DNA of 39,276 nt from an uncultured Kiloniellales bacterium (GCA_947258885.1 CAMYKD010000115.1:1-39276); one strand, 5' to 3'. Counted from the first letter of the stretch, positions 26,676 through 36,992 are shown. The notes: a model not told the origin generated them from the letters alone. Made by a program: numbers and translations.

Positions 26676-26730
26676 GGCCGGTCACGCCGGCCACGCCTTC
26701 CCGTCCCGCGTCCCCCGCCGAAACCGGCGG
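26676..26730 (-). other. Two hairpins between rpsK and rpoA
   Basis: GGCCGG/CCGGCC with a 5-base loop (26676-26692) and CCGCCG/CGGCGG with a 4-base loop (26715-26730) lie within the 111-bp rpsK-rpoA gap. No T-run follows either. They may tune rpoA expression relative to the upstream genes. Confidence 0.4.
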
Positions 26731-26748
26731 ACCGGGACCAACAGACCG

Positions 26749-27138
26749 CTAGACCCTGCGCCGCTTGGGCGGCCGGCATCCATTGTGCGGAATCGGCGTC
26801 ACGTCCCGGATCGCGGTGATGGTGAACCCGATGGACTGGAGCGCGCGTAACGCCGATTCACGCCCCGAGCCCGGTCCCTTGACGTTCACTTCAAGGGTCT
26901 TGACGCCATGCTCCATGGCCTTGCGCCCGGCATCCTCGGCCGCCATCTGCGCGGCATAGGGAGTCGATTTACGGGATCCCTTGAATCCCTGACTGCCGGA
27001 CGAGGACCACGAAATGGCGTTGCCCTGAACGTCGGTGATGGTGATCTTCGTGTTGTTGAATGTCGCGCTGACATGCGCGATGCCGGAAGTGATGTTTTTC
27101 CGCTCCCGGCGGCGCAAACGCGCTTGCGGCTTCGCCAT
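26749..27138 (-). CDS. rpsK: 30S ribosomal protein S11
   Basis: This 129-residue S11 belongs to the platform of the small subunit. Typical stretches are [38 protein letters not shown] and the C-terminal [19 protein letters not shown]. Length is normal. It follows rpsM by about 28 bases. Confidence 0.97.
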   Translation of the reverse strand: MAKPQARLRRRERKNITSGIAHVSATFNNTKITITDVQGNAISWSSSGSQGFKGSRKSTPYAAQMAAEDAGRKAMEHGVKTLEVNVKGPGSGRESALRALQSIGFTITAIRDVTPIPHNGCRPPKRRRV

Positions 27139-27166
27139 GCTTTGGCCCTTGCTCCTGCTGTCCGGC

Positions 27167-27535
27167 TTATTTCTTCTTGCCGGCGATCGGTCGTGCCGGC
27201 CCCTTGCGGGTGCGGGCGTTGGTATGGGTGCGCTGACCGTTCACCGGCAAGCCTTTGCGATGCCGCAATCCGCGATAGCAACCCAGGTCCATCAAGCGCT
27301 TGACGTTCATGGCCACCTCGCGGCGCAGATCGCCCTCGACCGAGTAATCGCGGTCGATGCACTCGCGAATTCGCACCACTTCGTCGTCGGTCAGTTCGTT
27401 GACCCGCCGTTCGGCGGGGATGCCGACCTTGCCGCAGATTTCGCTCGCCTTGGTCCGGCCGATGCCGTGGATGTAGGTCAGCGAGATCTCCACCCGTTTT
27501 TGCGTCGGAATGTTGACGCCCGCAATACGTGCCAC
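27167..27535 (-). CDS. rpsM: 30S ribosomal protein S13
   Basis: This 122-residue S13 of the small-subunit head starts [20 protein letters not shown], with [14 protein letters not shown] and the C-terminal basic stretch [20 protein letters not shown]. It is separated from adk by about 106 bases with no clear hairpin, so it could have its own promoter. Confidence 0.97.
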   Translation of the reverse strand: MARIAGVNIPTQKRVEISLTYIHGIGRTKASEICGKVGIPAERRVNELTDDEVVRIRECIDRDYSVEGDLRREVAMNVKRLMDLGCYRGLRHRKGLPVNGQRTHTNARTRKGPARPIAGKKK

Positions 27536-27641
27536 GCCGCGGTCTCCTTGAACGTTTTCTGGTTAACTTTTCTGGACAGGCCTATCGGCCCGGACGCGCC
27601 AACGCCGGGGCGCGCGGATTATAGGACCCGTCGTCCAGGTG

Positions 27642-28298
27642 TCAAGCGCCATGCCCGGCCAGGGCCCCTTCTATCTGTCTAGCCACCTCATCGATCTCCG
27701 CCATGCCGTCGACCGAGGCCAGAATACCCTTTTCTTCGTAGTACGGAAGGATGGGCTCGGTCTGCGCATGGTAGGCTTCCAGGCGCCGGCGCACGGTGGC
27801 CTCCTTGTCGTCGTCGCGCCGCGTGAATTCGGTCCCGCGGCAGGCGTCGCAGACCCCGGCCTGCTTCGGCTGTTTGAAACGCTCGTGATAACCCATCCCG
27901 CACTTGGCGCAGGTGAACCGGCCGGAGATCCGCTCGACAAGGTCATCCTCGTCGGCCTTCATCTCGACCACATGGTCGAGCTGAAGACCCTTTTCGCCGA
28001 GCATCTGGTCGAGCGCCACCGCCTGCGGCGTGGTGCGCGGAAAGCCGTCCAGGATGAAGCCCTTGCGACAATCGGGTTGATCGATCCGGTCGCCGATCAT
28101 CAGGATCATCAGATCGTCGGGCATGAGCTGCCCGGCATCCATGATTTTCTTGGCTTTGCGGCCCAGCGGGCTGTCCGAGGCCACGGCCTCGCGCAGCATG
28201 TCGCCGGTCGACAGCTGGACCAGCCCGAAGCGCGTCTCGAGCCGTTTGGCCTGGGTCCCCTTCCCGGCGCCCGGTGGTCCCAGCAGTATGATGTTCAT
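27642..28298 (-). CDS. adk: Adenylate kinase, zinc-type LID
   Basis: This 218-residue enzyme interconverts ATP + AMP and 2 ADP. It has the P-loop GPPGAGKGT (7-15), the AMP-site STGDMLREAVA, FILDGFPRTTPQA and the long LID. In the LID four cysteines (130, 133, 150, 153; CAKC and CDAC) replace the usual hydrogen-bonding residues and would bind zinc, as in many Gram-positive and some alphaproteobacterial enzymes. The ATG overlaps the secY stop (ATGA). Confidence 0.97.
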   Translation of the reverse strand: MNIILLGPPGAGKGTQAKRLETRFGLVQLSTGDMLREAVASDSPLGRKAKKIMDAGQLMPDDLMILMIGDRIDQPDCRKGFILDGFPRTTPQAVALDQMLGEKGLQLDHVVEMKADEDDLVERISGRFTCAKCGMGYHERFKQPKQAGVCDACRGTEFTRRDDDKEATVRRRLEAYHAQTEPILPYYEEKGILASVDGMAEIDEVARQIEGALAGHGA

Positions 28299-29629
28299 CC
28301 CCGCCGGCCCTTGAGCTTGGCCTTCTTGATCAAGCCCTCGTACTGGTGCGCCAGGAGGTGGGAGTGGATCTGGCCGACCGTGTCCATGGTGACCGAGACG
28401 ACGATCAGCAGGCTGGTGCCGCCGAAGTAGAACGGCACGGCGAACTTGGAGATCAGGATCTCGGGCAGCAGGCAGACCAGGGCCAGATAGGCGGCGCCGA
28501 CCGTGGTCAGGCGGGTCAGCACGTGGTTCAGGTACTCCGCCGTGTTCTTGCCCGGCCGGATGCCCGGGATGAAGCCGCCGTGCTTCTTGAGGTTGTCCGC
28601 CGTATCGGCCGGGTTGAACACGATCGCCGTGTAGAAGAACGCGAAGAACACGATCAGCCCGATGTAGATCGACAGGTAGAGCGGCTGGCCGCGCCCCAGG
28701 GTCGTGGTGATCCAGGTCAGCCACTCCGGCCCGCCGCCGCCCGAGAAGCCGGCCACCGTGAGCGGCATCAACAGCAGCGAGGAAGCGAAGATCGGCGGGA
28801 TCACCCCCGAGGTGTTCAGCTTCAGCGGCAGATGGCTCGCCTCGCCGCCGAACATCTTGTTGCCCACCTGGCGCTTGGGATACTGCACGATGACCCGGCG
28901 CTGGGCGCGCTCCATGAACACGATGAACGCGATCACGACCACCGACATCACGACCAGCACCAGGATCAGGGCCGTCGGCAGGGCCCCGGTGCGCCCCAGC
29001 TCGAGCGTGCTGGCGATCGCCGCCGGCAGGTTGGCCACGATGCCCGAGAAGATGATCAGCGAGATGCCGTTGCCCACCCCGCGCTGGGTGATCTGCTCGC
29101 CCAGCCACATCAGGAAGATGGTCCCGCCGGTCAGGGTGACCACCGTCGAGAAGCGGAAATAGAGGCCCGGGTCCAGCACCGCCCCGCCGCTCGCGCTCTC
29201 CAGTCCGACCGCGATGCCGTAGGACTGGAAGAGGCACAGCAGCACCGTGCCGTAGCGGGTGTATTGATTGATCTTCTTGCGCCCGGCCTCGCCCTCCTTC
29301 TTGAGCGCCTCGAGCTGCGGCGAGACCGCGGTCAGGAGCTGCATGATGATCGCCGCCGAGATGTAGGGCATGATGTTCAGCGCGAAGATCGTCATGCGGC
29401 CCAGGGCGCCGCCCGAGAACATGTCGAACATGCCCAGGATCCCGCCCGCCTGCTGCTTGAAGACATCGGCCAGGATCACCGGATCGATGCCCGGGATCGG
29501 GACGTAGGTCCCCAGGCGGTAGACCACCAAGGCGCCCAAAGTGAACCAGATGCGCTTCTTCAGCTCGGTCGCCTTGGAAAGCGCGCCGAAGTTCATGTTT
29601 GCAGCCAGTTGCTCGGCGGCAGATGCCAT
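28295..29629 (-). CDS. secY: Protein translocase subunit SecY
   Basis: This 444-residue channel subunit of the Sec translocon has ten membrane helices. Visible landmarks are the GTYVPIPGID start of the plug region, MPYISAAIIMQLLTAV, GGTIFLMWLGEQITQRGVGNGISLIIF, RRVIVQYPKRQVGNKMFGGE and the C-terminal LIVVSVTMDTVGQIHSHLLAHQYEG. Its gene overlaps adk. It follows rplO by about 38 bases, as is usual in the spc operon. Confidence 0.97.
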   Translation of the reverse strand: MASAAEQLAANMNFGALSKATELKKRIWFTLGALVVYRLGTYVPIPGIDPVILADVFKQQAGGILGMFDMFSGGALGRMTIFALNIMPYISAAIIMQLLTAVSPQLEALKKEGEAGRKKINQYTRYGTVLLCLFQSYGIAVGLESASGGAVLDPGLYFRFSTVVTLTGGTIFLMWLGEQITQRGVGNGISLIIFSGIVANLPAAIASTLELGRTGALPTALILVLVVMSVVVIAFIVFMERAQRRVIVQYPKRQVGNKMFGGEASHLPLKLNTSGVIPPIFASSLLLMPLTVAGFSGGGGPEWLTWITTTLGRGQPLYLSIYIGLIVFFAFFYTAIVFNPADTADNLKKHGGFIPGIRPGKNTAEYLNHVLTRLTTVGAAYLALVCLLPEILISKFAVPFYFGGTSLLIVVSVTMDTVGQIHSHLLAHQYEGLIKKAKLKGRRG

Positions 29630-29667
29630 GCGTTTCTTCCTCTGGCCTCAGCGGGACGGTCGCGCCA

Positions 29668-30168
29668 TCAGGCTGGTGGTGCCGCCTCCGCGGCGGCCGC
29701 CTTCCGGGCCGGCGCGCTGAGCGTCACGCTGCCGCCCGCCTTTTCCACGGCCTCGATCGCCGCCTTGGAGGCACCGGCCACCGATACCTTCAGTTTGGCC
29801 TTCAACTCGCCTTTTGCAAGAAGCCGCACGCCATCGCGCGGATTCTTTATCACCCCGGCCGATTTGAGCGCCCCGGCGTCGATGTCCTGTTTGGCGTCCA
29901 GCTTGCCCGCGTCGATCGCCTGCTGCAGGCGGCCCAGGTTCACGACGGTATAGGTCTTGGCGAAGATGTTCTTGAAGCCGCGCTTGGGCAGACGCCGGTG
30001 CAGCGGCATCTGGCCGCCCTCGAAACCCTTCAAGGCGACGCCGCTGCGCGACTTCTGGCCCTTGTGGCCCTTGCCCGAGGTCTTGCCCGTGCCCGACCCG
30101 ATGCCGCGGCCGATGCGCTTGCGCGCCTTGCGGGCGCCTTGGTTGTCGGACAACTGATTCAGCTTCAT
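29668..30168 (-). CDS. rplO: 50S ribosomal protein L15
   Basis: This 166-residue L15 starts [20 protein letters not shown] with the [20 protein letters not shown] stretch typical of its rRNA-binding tail. [18 protein letters not shown] follows, with an Ala-rich C-terminus somewhat longer than minimal forms. Its ATG overlaps the rpmD stop (ATGA). Confidence 0.97.
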   Translation of the reverse strand: MKLNQLSDNQGARKARKRIGRGIGSGTGKTSGKGHKGQKSRSGVALKGFEGGQMPLHRRLPKRGFKNIFAKTYTVVNLGRLQQAIDAGKLDAKQDIDAGALKSAGVIKNPRDGVRLLAKGELKAKLKVSVAGASKAAIEAVEKAGGSVTLSAPARKAAAAEAAPPA

Positions 30169-30401
30169 CGTTCTTGGTCCTTGCTCGCGGCTCGCCCGGC
30201 GGCCGGTCTGCCGCCGTCCTCGACCCTCACCAGGTGCTGCACCTTGTTGATCATGCCGCGCACGGCCGGCGTGTCCTCGAGCTCCCTGGTCCGGTTCATC
30301 TTGTTCAGACCGAGGCCGATCAGCGTCGCCCGCTGGTCCTTCCTGCGGCCGATCGGGCTGCCGGTCTGGGTCACCTTGATGGTCTGCTTCGTCTCGGCCA
30401 T
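30165..30401 (-). CDS. rpmD: 50S ribosomal protein L30
   Basis: This 78-residue L30 has [20 protein letters not shown] and [22 protein letters not shown]. It is about 15 residues longer than most L30 proteins because of a C-terminal Gly/Ala/Arg tail ([16 protein letters not shown]) that runs to the rplO start. It follows rpsE by 6 bases. Confidence 0.95.
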   Translation of the reverse strand: MAETKQTIKVTQTGSPIGRRKDQRATLIGLGLNKMNRTRELEDTPAVRGMINKVQHLVRVEDGGRPAAGRAASKDQER

Positions 30402-30407
30402 AACCGC

Positions 30408-30995
30408 CTACTCCTGGGCCTCGGCGCCGGTCTCGCGCCGGCCCAGAATCTCCGACACCTTCTTGCCGCGGCGTTGGGCCACCATGCGCGGACTGGCGCA
30501 GCGCGAGAGACCGTCGAAGGTGGCCTTGATCATGTTGTGCGGATTGGCCGTGCCAACGGACTTGGCCACGACATCGTGCACGCCGAGCGCCTCGAAGATG
30601 GCGCGCATCGGGCCGCCGGCGATGATCCCGGTGCCCGGATCGGCGGCGCGCAGCACGACCCGGCCGGCCCCGTAGTGGCCGAGCACGTCATGGTGCAGCG
30701 TACGCCCTTCGCGCAGCGGCACCCGCACCAAACCACGCTTGGCCTGTTCGGTCGCCTTGCGGATCGCCTCGGGCACTTCCCTGGCCTTGCCATGGCCATG
30801 ACCGACCCGCCCGCGTCCGTCGCCGACCACGACCAGCGCGGCGAAACCGAATCGCCGACCGCCCTTGACCACCTTCGCAACGCGGTTGATGCCGACCAGC
30901 TTCTCGATCAGCTCGGGCTCGTCCTGACCGCCACGCTGGTCGCGCGACCCCCGCTGGTCCCTGCGCGGCCTCGAATCTCGTTGTCCTCGTGCCAT
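30408..30995 (-). CDS. rpsE: 30S ribosomal protein S5
   Basis: This 195-residue S5 has an Arg-rich N-terminal extension ([20 protein letters not shown]) and then [42 protein letters not shown] and [21 protein letters not shown] complete it. The start at 30995 is chosen by family N-termini and a GAGGA about 10 bases upstream; the longer frame overlaps rplR and has no homology. Confidence 0.96.
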   Translation of the reverse strand: MARGQRDSRPRRDQRGSRDQRGGQDEPELIEKLVGINRVAKVVKGGRRFGFAALVVVGDGRGRVGHGHGKAREVPEAIRKATEQAKRGLVRVPLREGRTLHHDVLGHYGAGRVVLRAADPGTGIIAGGPMRAIFEALGVHDVVAKSVGTANPHNMIKATFDGLSRCASPRMVAQRRGKKVSEILGRRETGAEAQE

Positions 30996-31008
30996 GATCC
31001 CGCTTTCC

Positions 31009-31371
31009 TCAGAATGACAGGCCGGCTTCGCGCGCGGCCTCGGCCAGCGCCTTGACCCGGCCGTGGAACAGATAACCGCCTCGGTCGAACACCACCTCGC
31101 CGAGGCCGGCGGCCTTGGCCCGCGCGGCAATCAGCTTGCCCACCTCCTCGGCGGCGGCCTGGTCGGCCCCGGTCTTGAGCTTGGCCTTGAGATCCTTGTC
31201 CAGCGAGGACGCCGCCGCCACGGTGACGCCCTGCCGATCGTCGATCACCTGGGCGTAGATGTGCTTGCTCGAGCGAAAGACCGAGAGACGGACCCGGCCG
31301 CGGCTCTTGCGCTTGATCTGGGAGCGGTTCCGTTGCTTGCGGCGGTCACGCAGTTGTTTCGATGTCAACAT
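31009..31371 (-). CDS. rplR: 50S ribosomal protein L18
   Basis: This 120-residue L18, which binds 5S rRNA, starts [47 protein letters not shown] and [20 protein letters not shown] follow. It lies 4 bases after the rplF stop; the longer upstream frame is a shadow of rplF. Confidence 0.96.
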   Translation of the reverse strand: MLTSKQLRDRRKQRNRSQIKRKSRGRVRLSVFRSSKHIYAQVIDDRQGVTVAAASSLDKDLKAKLKTGADQAAAEEVGKLIAARAKAAGLGEVVFDRGGYLFHGRVKALAEAAREAGLSF

Positions 31372-31375
31372 GGCA

Positions 31376-31909
31376 TTACTTCTTCTTGCCTTCCTTGCGC
31401 AGGATGGTCTCGCCCACGTAGCGAATGCCCTTGCCCTTGTAGGGCTCCGGCTTTCGGTAGGCGCGAATCTCCGCTGCGACCTGGCCGACGCTCTGCTTGT
31501 CGGCGCCCGAGACCTTGATGCTGGTCGGCTTCTCGCAGTGAATCGAGATGCCCTCCGGGATCGCATGGTTGACGTCGTGGCTGTAGCCGAGTTGCAGGAT
31601 CAGGGTCTGGCCCTGCACGGCGGCGCGATACCCCACGCCGATGATCTCCAGCTCCTTGGTAAAGCCTTCGGAGACACCGGTCACCATGTTCTGCAGCCGC
31701 GCGCGCGTGGTGCCCCACATGGCCCGCGCGGTCTTGGATTCGTCGACCGGCTTGACCACCACTTGGTTGCCCTCGAGCGCCGCCGAAACGGCATCCGTCA
31801 TTTCGTAGCTGAGCTCGCCGAGCTTGCCCTTGGCCGTCACCATACGTCCGGTGATGGCGAGCTCGACGCCGCTTGGTACTTCGACCGGATTCTTGCCTAC
31901 GCGAGACAT
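31376..31909 (-). CDS. rplF: 50S ribosomal protein L6
   Basis: This 177-residue L6 has two similar domains: [20 protein letters not shown] at the start, [20 protein letters not shown] in the middle and the C-terminal [20 protein letters not shown]. Length is standard. Confidence 0.97.
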   Translation of the reverse strand: MSRVGKNPVEVPSGVELAITGRMVTAKGKLGELSYEMTDAVSAALEGNQVVVKPVDESKTARAMWGTTRARLQNMVTGVSEGFTKELEIIGVGYRAAVQGQTLILQLGYSHDVNHAIPEGISIHCEKPTSIKVSGADKQSVGQVAAEIRAYRKPEPYKGKGIRYVGETILRKEGKKK

Positions 31910-31919
31910 GGCTCTTCCT

Positions 31920-32318
31920 CTAGAAGACGCGGCACAGGACCTCGCCGCCGACGTTGGCGGCGCGCGCTTCGTGGTCCGACATCACGCCGCGCGGTGTCGA
32001 CAGGATCGCGATACCCAGGCCGTTGTAATACCTGGGCAGTTCCTTGATCTTGGAATAGACCCGGCGGCCAGGCTTGGAGACGCGCGAGATCTCCCGGATC
32101 ACCGGCTCGCCCTCGGCGTACTTCAACTCGATCTCGAGCTCGGAAATCCCCGGGCGCACCTCCGTGCTGTAATATCCGCGGATATAGCCCTCGCGCTTCA
32201 AGACCTCGAGCACGTTCGACCTCAACTTGGAGGCCGGCGCACTCACCTTGGAAAAACGCGCCCGCTGGCCATTGCGGATCCGGGCCAGCATATCCCCGAG
32301 GGGATCGCTCATCGCCAT
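31920..32318 (-). CDS. rpsH: 30S ribosomal protein S8
   Basis: This 132-residue S8 starts [20 protein letters not shown]. The C-terminal [20 protein letters not shown] stretch is invariant in the family. In E. coli S8 represses the spc operon by binding its message; I did not identify such a site here. Confidence 0.97.
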   Translation of the reverse strand: MAMSDPLGDMLARIRNGQRARFSKVSAPASKLRSNVLEVLKREGYIRGYYSTEVRPGISELEIELKYAEGEPVIREISRVSKPGRRVYSKIKELPRYYNGLGIAILSTPRGVMSDHEARAANVGGEVLCRVF

Positions 32319-32333
32319 ATTGCGGCTCCTCTG

Positions 32334-32639
32334 CTACCAGCTAGACTTGACCATGCCAGGGATCTGGCCGATGGAGGCCAGCTCGCGCACGGCAATGCGC
32401 GACAGGCGGAACTTGCGGTAAAAGCCCCGCGGCCGTCCGGTCAGCTGGCACCTGTTGCGTACGCGCACCGCAGCGCCGTTGCGCGGCATCTCCGCCAGTT
32501 TCAGGTAGGCCTGAAATCGCTCCTCCGGGGGAAGCTCACGATCGCGGGCGACCGCCCTGAGGCGGGCCCGCTTGGCCGCGTGCTTCTTGACCAAGCCGGC
32601 GCGTCTGGCGTTCTTCTCGACAGCGCTCTTCTTTGCCAT
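32334..32639 (-). CDS. rpsN: 30S ribosomal protein S14
   Basis: This 101-residue S14 is of the long, zinc-free type (no CxxC pairs), with [40 protein letters not shown] and the basic end VKSSW. The position between rplE and rpsH is standard. Confidence 0.97.
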   Translation of the reverse strand: MAKKSAVEKNARRAGLVKKHAAKRARLRAVARDRELPPEERFQAYLKLAEMPRNGAAVRVRNRCQLTGRPRGFYRKFRLSRIAVRELASIGQIPGMVKSSW

Positions 32640-32666
32640 CTTCCTATTGTCCTCTCGTTCCGCCGC

Positions 32667-33169
32667 TCACTTGGGAAACGGCATGTCGAAGCCCGTGAGA
32701 AGAGCCTTGGCCTCCTCGTTGGTCTTCGCGCTGGTGCATATCACGATGTCCATTCCGCGAACCTCGTCGACCTTGTCGTAGTCGATCTCCGGAAAGACGA
32801 TCTGTTCCTTCAAACCCATCGCAAAGTTGCCGCGCCCGTCGAAGCTCTTTGCCGGGACGCCTCGAAAGTCGCGCACCCGCGGCAGGGCGACGGTGATCAA
32901 GCGGTCCAGGAATTCGAACATCCGCTCGCGCCGCAGCGTCACCTTGCACCCGACCGGCATGCCCTCGCGCAGCTTGAAGGTGGCGATCGACGTCTTGGCC
33001 CTCGTGATGATCGGCTTCTGCCCGGTGATCAGGGCCAGATCGCCGGCGGCGGCCTGCACCTTCTTCGCGTCCTGCACCCCGGCGCCGACGCCCATGTTGA
33101 CCACGATCTTCTCGAGCCGCGGTACCTGCATGGCGTTCTTGTAGCCGAACTGTGCATTCTCGTCGTCAT
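32667..33169 (-). CDS. rplE: 50S ribosomal protein L5, N-terminal coding region deleted/frameshifted
   Basis: From [20 protein letters not shown] onward the protein is a normal L5 ([69 protein letters not shown]), which holds 5S rRNA in the central protuberance. The expected start ATG at 33169, 13 bases after the rplX stop, opens MTTRM like a normal L5. It is then out of frame with the rest: only 38 bases separate it from the conserved MQVP, where about 75-78 are usual. Roughly 37-40 bases seem to be missing. In-frame starts are either 33239 (inside rplX) or 33131 (MQVP), the latter losing helix 1. Since L5 is essential, a sequence error or an unusual start must be considered. Confidence 0.85.
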
Positions 33170-33183
33170 GGCCTTGGCCCCGC

Positions 33184-33507
33184 TCAAACGTCGATGATTT
33201 CGCCGGAGCGCTTGGCGTAGCGCACCTTGCGGCCGTCATCGATCACCTTGTAGCCGACCCGTGTCGGCTCGGAGGTCTTCGGGTCGATGTGCGCAACGTT
33301 GGAGATGTGCAGCGAGGCTTCCTTCTCGATGATGCCGCCGGGGCTCGCCTGGCTCGGCGCGGTATGGCGCTTGACCATGTTGACCCCCTGGACGAGCACG
33401 CGGTCCGCGTCGCGCAGCACCCGCAGCACCTCGCCGGTCTTGCCCTTGTTCCTGCCGGTCGTGACCACGACCCGGTCGCCTTTCTTGATCTTGAACTTCT
33501 TGGCCAT
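33184..33507 (-). CDS. rplX: 50S ribosomal protein L24
   Basis: This 107-residue L24 initiates large-subunit assembly. It starts [20 protein letters not shown] with the KOW motif [10 protein letters not shown], then [20 protein letters not shown] and [20 protein letters not shown]. The start codon shares its A with the rplN stop (TGATG). Confidence 0.97.
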   Translation of the reverse strand: MAKKFKIKKGDRVVVTTGRNKGKTGEVLRVLRDADRVLVQGVNMVKRHTAPSQASPGGIIEKEASLHISNVAHIDPKTSEPTRVGYKVIDDGRKVRYAKRSGEIIDV

Positions 33508-33875
33508 CACAGCACCTCGGGTGCGAGCGAAACGATCTTCATGAATTTCCGGGCCCGCAGCTCGCGCGTGACCGGGCCGAAGATACGCGTGCCGATCGGC
33601 TCGTTCTGCCGGGTGATCAGCACCGCTGCGTTGTTGTCGAAGCGGATCGAGCTGCCATCCTGCCGGCGGATCTCCTTGGCCGTACGGACGATGACGGCGC
33701 GGTGAATATCGCCCTTCTTGACCCGGCCGCGCGGAATGGCCTCCTTGACCGAAACGACAATCACGTCGCCGACGCCGGCGGTCTTTCGCTTGGAGCCGCC
33801 CAGCACCTTGATGCACTGCACGCGCCGGGCACCGGAGTTGTCGGCCACGTCAAGCGAGGTTTGCATCTGGATCAT
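33507..33875 (-). CDS. rplN: 50S ribosomal protein L14
   Basis: This 122-residue L14 starts [20 protein letters not shown], with [29 protein letters not shown] and [20 protein letters not shown]. The sequence is standard for the family, at the interface with the small subunit. Confidence 0.97.
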   Translation of the reverse strand: MIQMQTSLDVADNSGARRVQCIKVLGGSKRKTAGVGDVIVVSVKEAIPRGRVKKGDIHRAVIVRTAKEIRRQDGSSIRFDNNAAVLITRQNEPIGTRIFGPVTRELRARKFMKIVSLAPEVL

Positions 33876-33890
33876 GAGTGGCGTTCCTCG

Positions 33891-34142
33891 TCAGCTCTGA
33901 GGTCCGGGTGCAACATCTTCCACGACCTCCCAAGTCTTGCTCTTCGAGATCGGCCGGCACTCGCGGATCTTCACCGGATCGCCCACCTTGCAGCGGTTGG
34001 CCTCGTCGTGGGCGTGATAGCGCTTCGAACGCTTGATGAACTTCTTGTAGACGGGGTGCATGACGCGCCGTTCGACCAAGACGGTTATCGTCTTGTCGGC
34101 CTTGTCGCCAACCACCACCCCTTGCAAAGTACGACGCGGCAT
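33891..34142 (-). CDS. rpsQ: 30S ribosomal protein S17
   Basis: This 83-residue S17 starts [20 protein letters not shown], with [20 protein letters not shown] and [17 protein letters not shown]. It lies 7 bases after rpmC. Confidence 0.97.
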   Translation of the reverse strand: MPRRTLQGVVVGDKADKTITVLVERRVMHPVYKKFIKRSKRYHAHDEANRCKVGDPVKIRECRPISKSKTWEVVEDVAPGPQS

Positions 34143-34149
34143 GAGCTCG

Positions 34150-34353
34150 CTACTCCTGGGATTCGCCCTGCCGCTTGGCGTGCAGGACGGTTTTGATGCG
34201 CGCGATATCGCGCCGCACCTGGCGCACCCGCGCCGTGTTCTCGAGTTGTCCGCTGGCCCTCTGGAAGCGCAGGTTGAACTGCTCCTTCTTCAGGCCGAGC
34301 AGGGAATCGTTCAGCTCGTCCGCTGTCTTGCCGGTCAGATCGGTGGCCTTCAT
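34150..34353 (-). CDS. rpmC: 50S ribosomal protein L29
   Basis: This 67-residue all-helical L29 has [40 protein letters not shown] and [20 protein letters not shown]. It sits next to the exit tunnel, is 3 bases after rplP and is of normal length. Confidence 0.96.
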   Translation of the reverse strand: MKATDLTGKTADELNDSLLGLKKEQFNLRFQRASGQLENTARVRQVRRDIARIKTVLHAKRQGESQE

Positions 34354-34356
34354 CGT

Positions 34357-34776
34357 CTAACCCTCCTCGCCCAGACGGGTGACGAAGCGGGTGTCTATCG
34401 GCAACTTGGCCGCAGCCAGGACGAAAGCCTCCTCGGCGATCTCCTTGCTGACGCCGTCGAGCTCGAACATGATGCGCCCCGGCTTCACCCGTGCGGCCCA
34501 CCATTCGGGCGAGCCCTTGCCCTTGCCCTGGCGGACCTCGGCCGGTTTGGAGGATACCGGCACGTCGGGGAAAACCCGGATCCACAGCTTGCCGACGCGG
34601 CGCATGTGACGGGTGATCGCCCGGCGGGCCGCCTCGATCTGGCGCGCCGAAACCCGTCCCGGGCTGGTCGCCTTCAGGCCGTAGGCGCCGAAATTCAGCA
34701 CGGTCCCGCCCTTGGCGAGGCCGTGAATCCGACCCTTGTGGGCCTTGCGGTACTTTGTCTTCTTCGGCTGCATCAT
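34357..34776 (-). CDS. rplP: 50S ribosomal protein L16
   Basis: This 139-residue L16 starts [80 protein letters not shown] and the C-terminal LPIDTRFV complete it. The Arg-rich loop that faces the peptidyl-transferase centre is intact. Confidence 0.97.
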   Translation of the reverse strand: MMQPKKTKYRKAHKGRIHGLAKGGTVLNFGAYGLKATSPGRVSARQIEAARRAITRHMRRVGKLWIRVFPDVPVSSKPAEVRQGKGKGSPEWWAARVKPGRIMFELDGVSKEIAEEAFVLAAAKLPIDTRFVTRLGEEG

Positions 34777-34805
34777 GGCAGTCGTTCCCTTGGTCTAGCC
34801 TGGCC

Positions 34806-35483
34806 TCAGCGCCCGGGCTGGGCTTCCTGGAGGCGTTTGTCCTGGGCCATGGGGTCGTGGGCGACGATTTCGCCCTTGAAGACCCAGACCTTGACGCCGC
34901 AGGTCCCATAGGTGGTCAACGCCGTGGCCTCGCCGAAGTCCACGTCCGCGCGTAGCGTATGCAACGGCACGCGGCCCTCGCGGTACCACTCGGTGCGGGC
35001 GATCTCGGCGCCGCCCAGACGGCCGCCGCAGTTGATCCGGATCCCCTGCGCGCCCAAGCGCATGGCCGACTGCACGGCGCGCTTCATGGCGCGGCGGAAG
35101 GCGACGCGGCGTTCGAGCTGCTGGGCGATGTTCTCGGCGACCAGCCGCGCGTCGATCTCCGGCTTGCGGATCTCGACGATATTGAGGTGCACGTCGTTGC
35201 CGGTCATCTGCTGCAGGTCGCGGCGCAGCTTCTCGATGTCGGCGCCTTTCTTGCCGATCACCACGCCGGGACGCGCCGTGTGTATCGTGATGCGCGCCTT
35301 CTTGGCCGGCCGTTCGATGATGATACGCGACACGCCGGCCTGTTGGAGGCGCTTGCGCAGGACCTTTCGGATCTCCAGGTCGTCGTGCAGCATGTCGCCA
35401 TAGCCGCTGTCCGCATACCAGCGCGAATCCCAGGTCCGATTGATACCGAGACGCAGCCCGATCGGATTGACTTTATGACCCAT
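34806..35483 (-). CDS. rpsC: 30S ribosomal protein S3
   Basis: This 225-residue S3 starts [20 protein letters not shown]. The KH domain contains [19 protein letters not shown], and the C-terminal domain has [20 protein letters not shown] and [15 protein letters not shown]. It forms part of the mRNA entry site. Its ATG shares a base with the rplV stop; the longer upstream frame is a shadow of rplV. Confidence 0.97.
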   Translation of the reverse strand: MGHKVNPIGLRLGINRTWDSRWYADSGYGDMLHDDLEIRKVLRKRLQQAGVSRIIIERPAKKARITIHTARPGVVIGKKGADIEKLRRDLQQMTGNDVHLNIVEIRKPEIDARLVAENIAQQLERRVAFRRAMKRAVQSAMRLGAQGIRINCGGRLGGAEIARTEWYREGRVPLHTLRADVDFGEATALTTYGTCGVKVWVFKGEIVAHDPMAQDKRLQEAQPGR

Positions 35484-35863
35484 TACGCCTGCTCCTCGCG
35501 TTCTCGCACCACCACCCTGAGGCGGCTCCAAGGCTTCTGAATGCGGCCCGCCCGGCCGCGCGCCCGCGGGCGAAAACGCTTCATGACGAAGGCTTTGCCG
35601 ACCGACGCCTCGGCCACGTAGAGCCGGTCGACGTCGAGCTGATGGTTGTTCTCGGCATTGGCGATGGCCGATTCCAGCACCTTCTTGACCTGGCCGGCGA
35701 TCCGGCGCTTGGAGAAGGTCAGCTCGGCCAGGGCCGACTCCGCCTTCTTGCCGCGGATCGTCTGGCACAGCAGGTTGAGCTTCTGCGGGCTGGTCCGCAT
35801 GGCGCGCACCATGGCCATGGCCTCGTTGTCCGCCAGACTGCGCGGTCGCTTGGGCTTGCTCAT
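35483..35863 (-). CDS. rplV: 50S ribosomal protein L22
   Basis: This 126-residue L22 lines the exit tunnel. [56 protein letters not shown] and the basic hairpin [10 protein letters not shown] are typical. The N-terminus is a little longer than minimal ([19 protein letters not shown]). Confidence 0.97.
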   Translation of the reverse strand: MSKPKRPRSLADNEAMAMVRAMRTSPQKLNLLCQTIRGKKAESALAELTFSKRRIAGQVKKVLESAIANAENNHQLDVDRLYVAEASVGKAFVMKRFRPRARGRAGRIQKPWSRLRVVVREREEQA

Positions 35864-35866
35864 GAC

Positions 35867-36145
35867 CTAACCCCTTTTCGCCTTCTTGTCGGCGGCGTGC
35901 CCATGGAAGGTCCGGGTCGGCGCAAACTCGCCGAACTTGTGGCCGACCATGTTCTCCGTCACCAGCACCGGCAGGAACTTGTGGCCGTTGTAGACGCCGA
36001 AGGTCAGGCCGACGAACTGCGGCATGATGGTCGAACGTCGCGACCAGGTCTTGATGATCTCGTTTCGGCCCGACCCGCGAGAGACTTCGGCCTTCTTCAT
36101 CAGATAGCCGTCGACAAACGGGCCTTTCCAGACAGAGCGTGCCAC
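35867..36145 (-). CDS. rpsS: 30S ribosomal protein S19
   Basis: This 92-residue S19 starts [60 protein letters not shown] and [18 protein letters not shown] follow. Length is normal. Confidence 0.97.
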   Translation of the reverse strand: MARSVWKGPFVDGYLMKKAEVSRGSGRNEIIKTWSRRSTIMPQFVGLTFGVYNGHKFLPVLVTENMVGHKFGEFAPTRTFHGHAADKKAKRG

Positions 36146-36157
36146 GTTTCCGTTCCT

Positions 36158-36988
36158 CTACTTCTTCTTGTGACGGCGCCGGACGATCAGCGCGTCACTC
36201 TTCTTCTTGCCGCGCGTGCGCGCGCCCTTGGTCGGCTTGCCCCAGGGGGTCACCGGATTGCGACCGCCCGAGGTACGGCCCTCGCCGCCGCCGTGCGGAT
36301 GGTCGACCGGGTTCATGGCCACGCCGCGCACCGAGGGGCGCTTGCCCAGCCAGCGCTTGCGCCCGGCCTTGCCCAGCTTGATGTTGGCCTGGTCTTGGTT
36401 GGACACGGCGCCGATCGTCGCCATGCACTCGGCGCGAACCATGCGCACCTCGCCCGACGACAGGCGCAGCAGCCCGTAACCGGCATCGCGGCCGACCAGC
36501 TGTACGTAGGTACCGGCCGAGCGGGCCAGTTGGCCGCCCTTGCCCGGCTTCATCTCAACGTTGTGGACGATGGTGCCGACCGGTATCGCAGCCAGCGGCA
36601 TGGCATTGCCCGGCTTGATATCGGCCTTGGCGCCCGAGACCACGGTATCGCCCGGCCCGATACGTTGAGGTGCCAGGATGTAGCTCTGCTCGCCGTCCTC
36701 GTATTCGATCAACGCGATGAAGGCCGTGCGGTTGGGATCGTGTTCCAGGCGCACTACCTTCGCCGGCATGTCGAACTTGCGCCGCTTGAAGTCGACGAGA
36801 CGGTAGCGCCGCTTGTGGCCGCCGCCGCGCCGGCGCGCCGTGATCCGGCCCACGTTGTTCCGGCCACCCTTGCCGGTCAGGCCCTCGGTCAACTTCTTGA
36901 CCGGCTTGCCCTTCCAGAGCGCCGAGCGGTTGACCAGAACCAGGCCGCGGCGGCCCGGCGTGACCGGATTGAAGTTTTTCAACGCCAT
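36158..36988 (-). CDS. rplB: 50S ribosomal protein L2
   Basis: This 276-residue L2 starts [20 protein letters not shown]. It has the RNA-binding core ([40 protein letters not shown]) and the conserved C-terminal [19 protein letters not shown] containing the functionally important His. It is essential for subunit joining. Confidence 0.97.
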   Translation of the reverse strand: MALKNFNPVTPGRRGLVLVNRSALWKGKPVKKLTEGLTGKGGRNNVGRITARRRGGGHKRRYRLVDFKRRKFDMPAKVVRLEHDPNRTAFIALIEYEDGEQSYILAPQRIGPGDTVVSGAKADIKPGNAMPLAAIPVGTIVHNVEMKPGKGGQLARSAGTYVQLVGRDAGYGLLRLSSGEVRMVRAECMATIGAVSNQDQANIKLGKAGRKRWLGKRPSVRGVAMNPVDHPHGGGEGRTSGGRNPVTPWGKPTKGARTRGKKKSDALIVRRRHKKK

Positions 36989-36992
36989 GACT

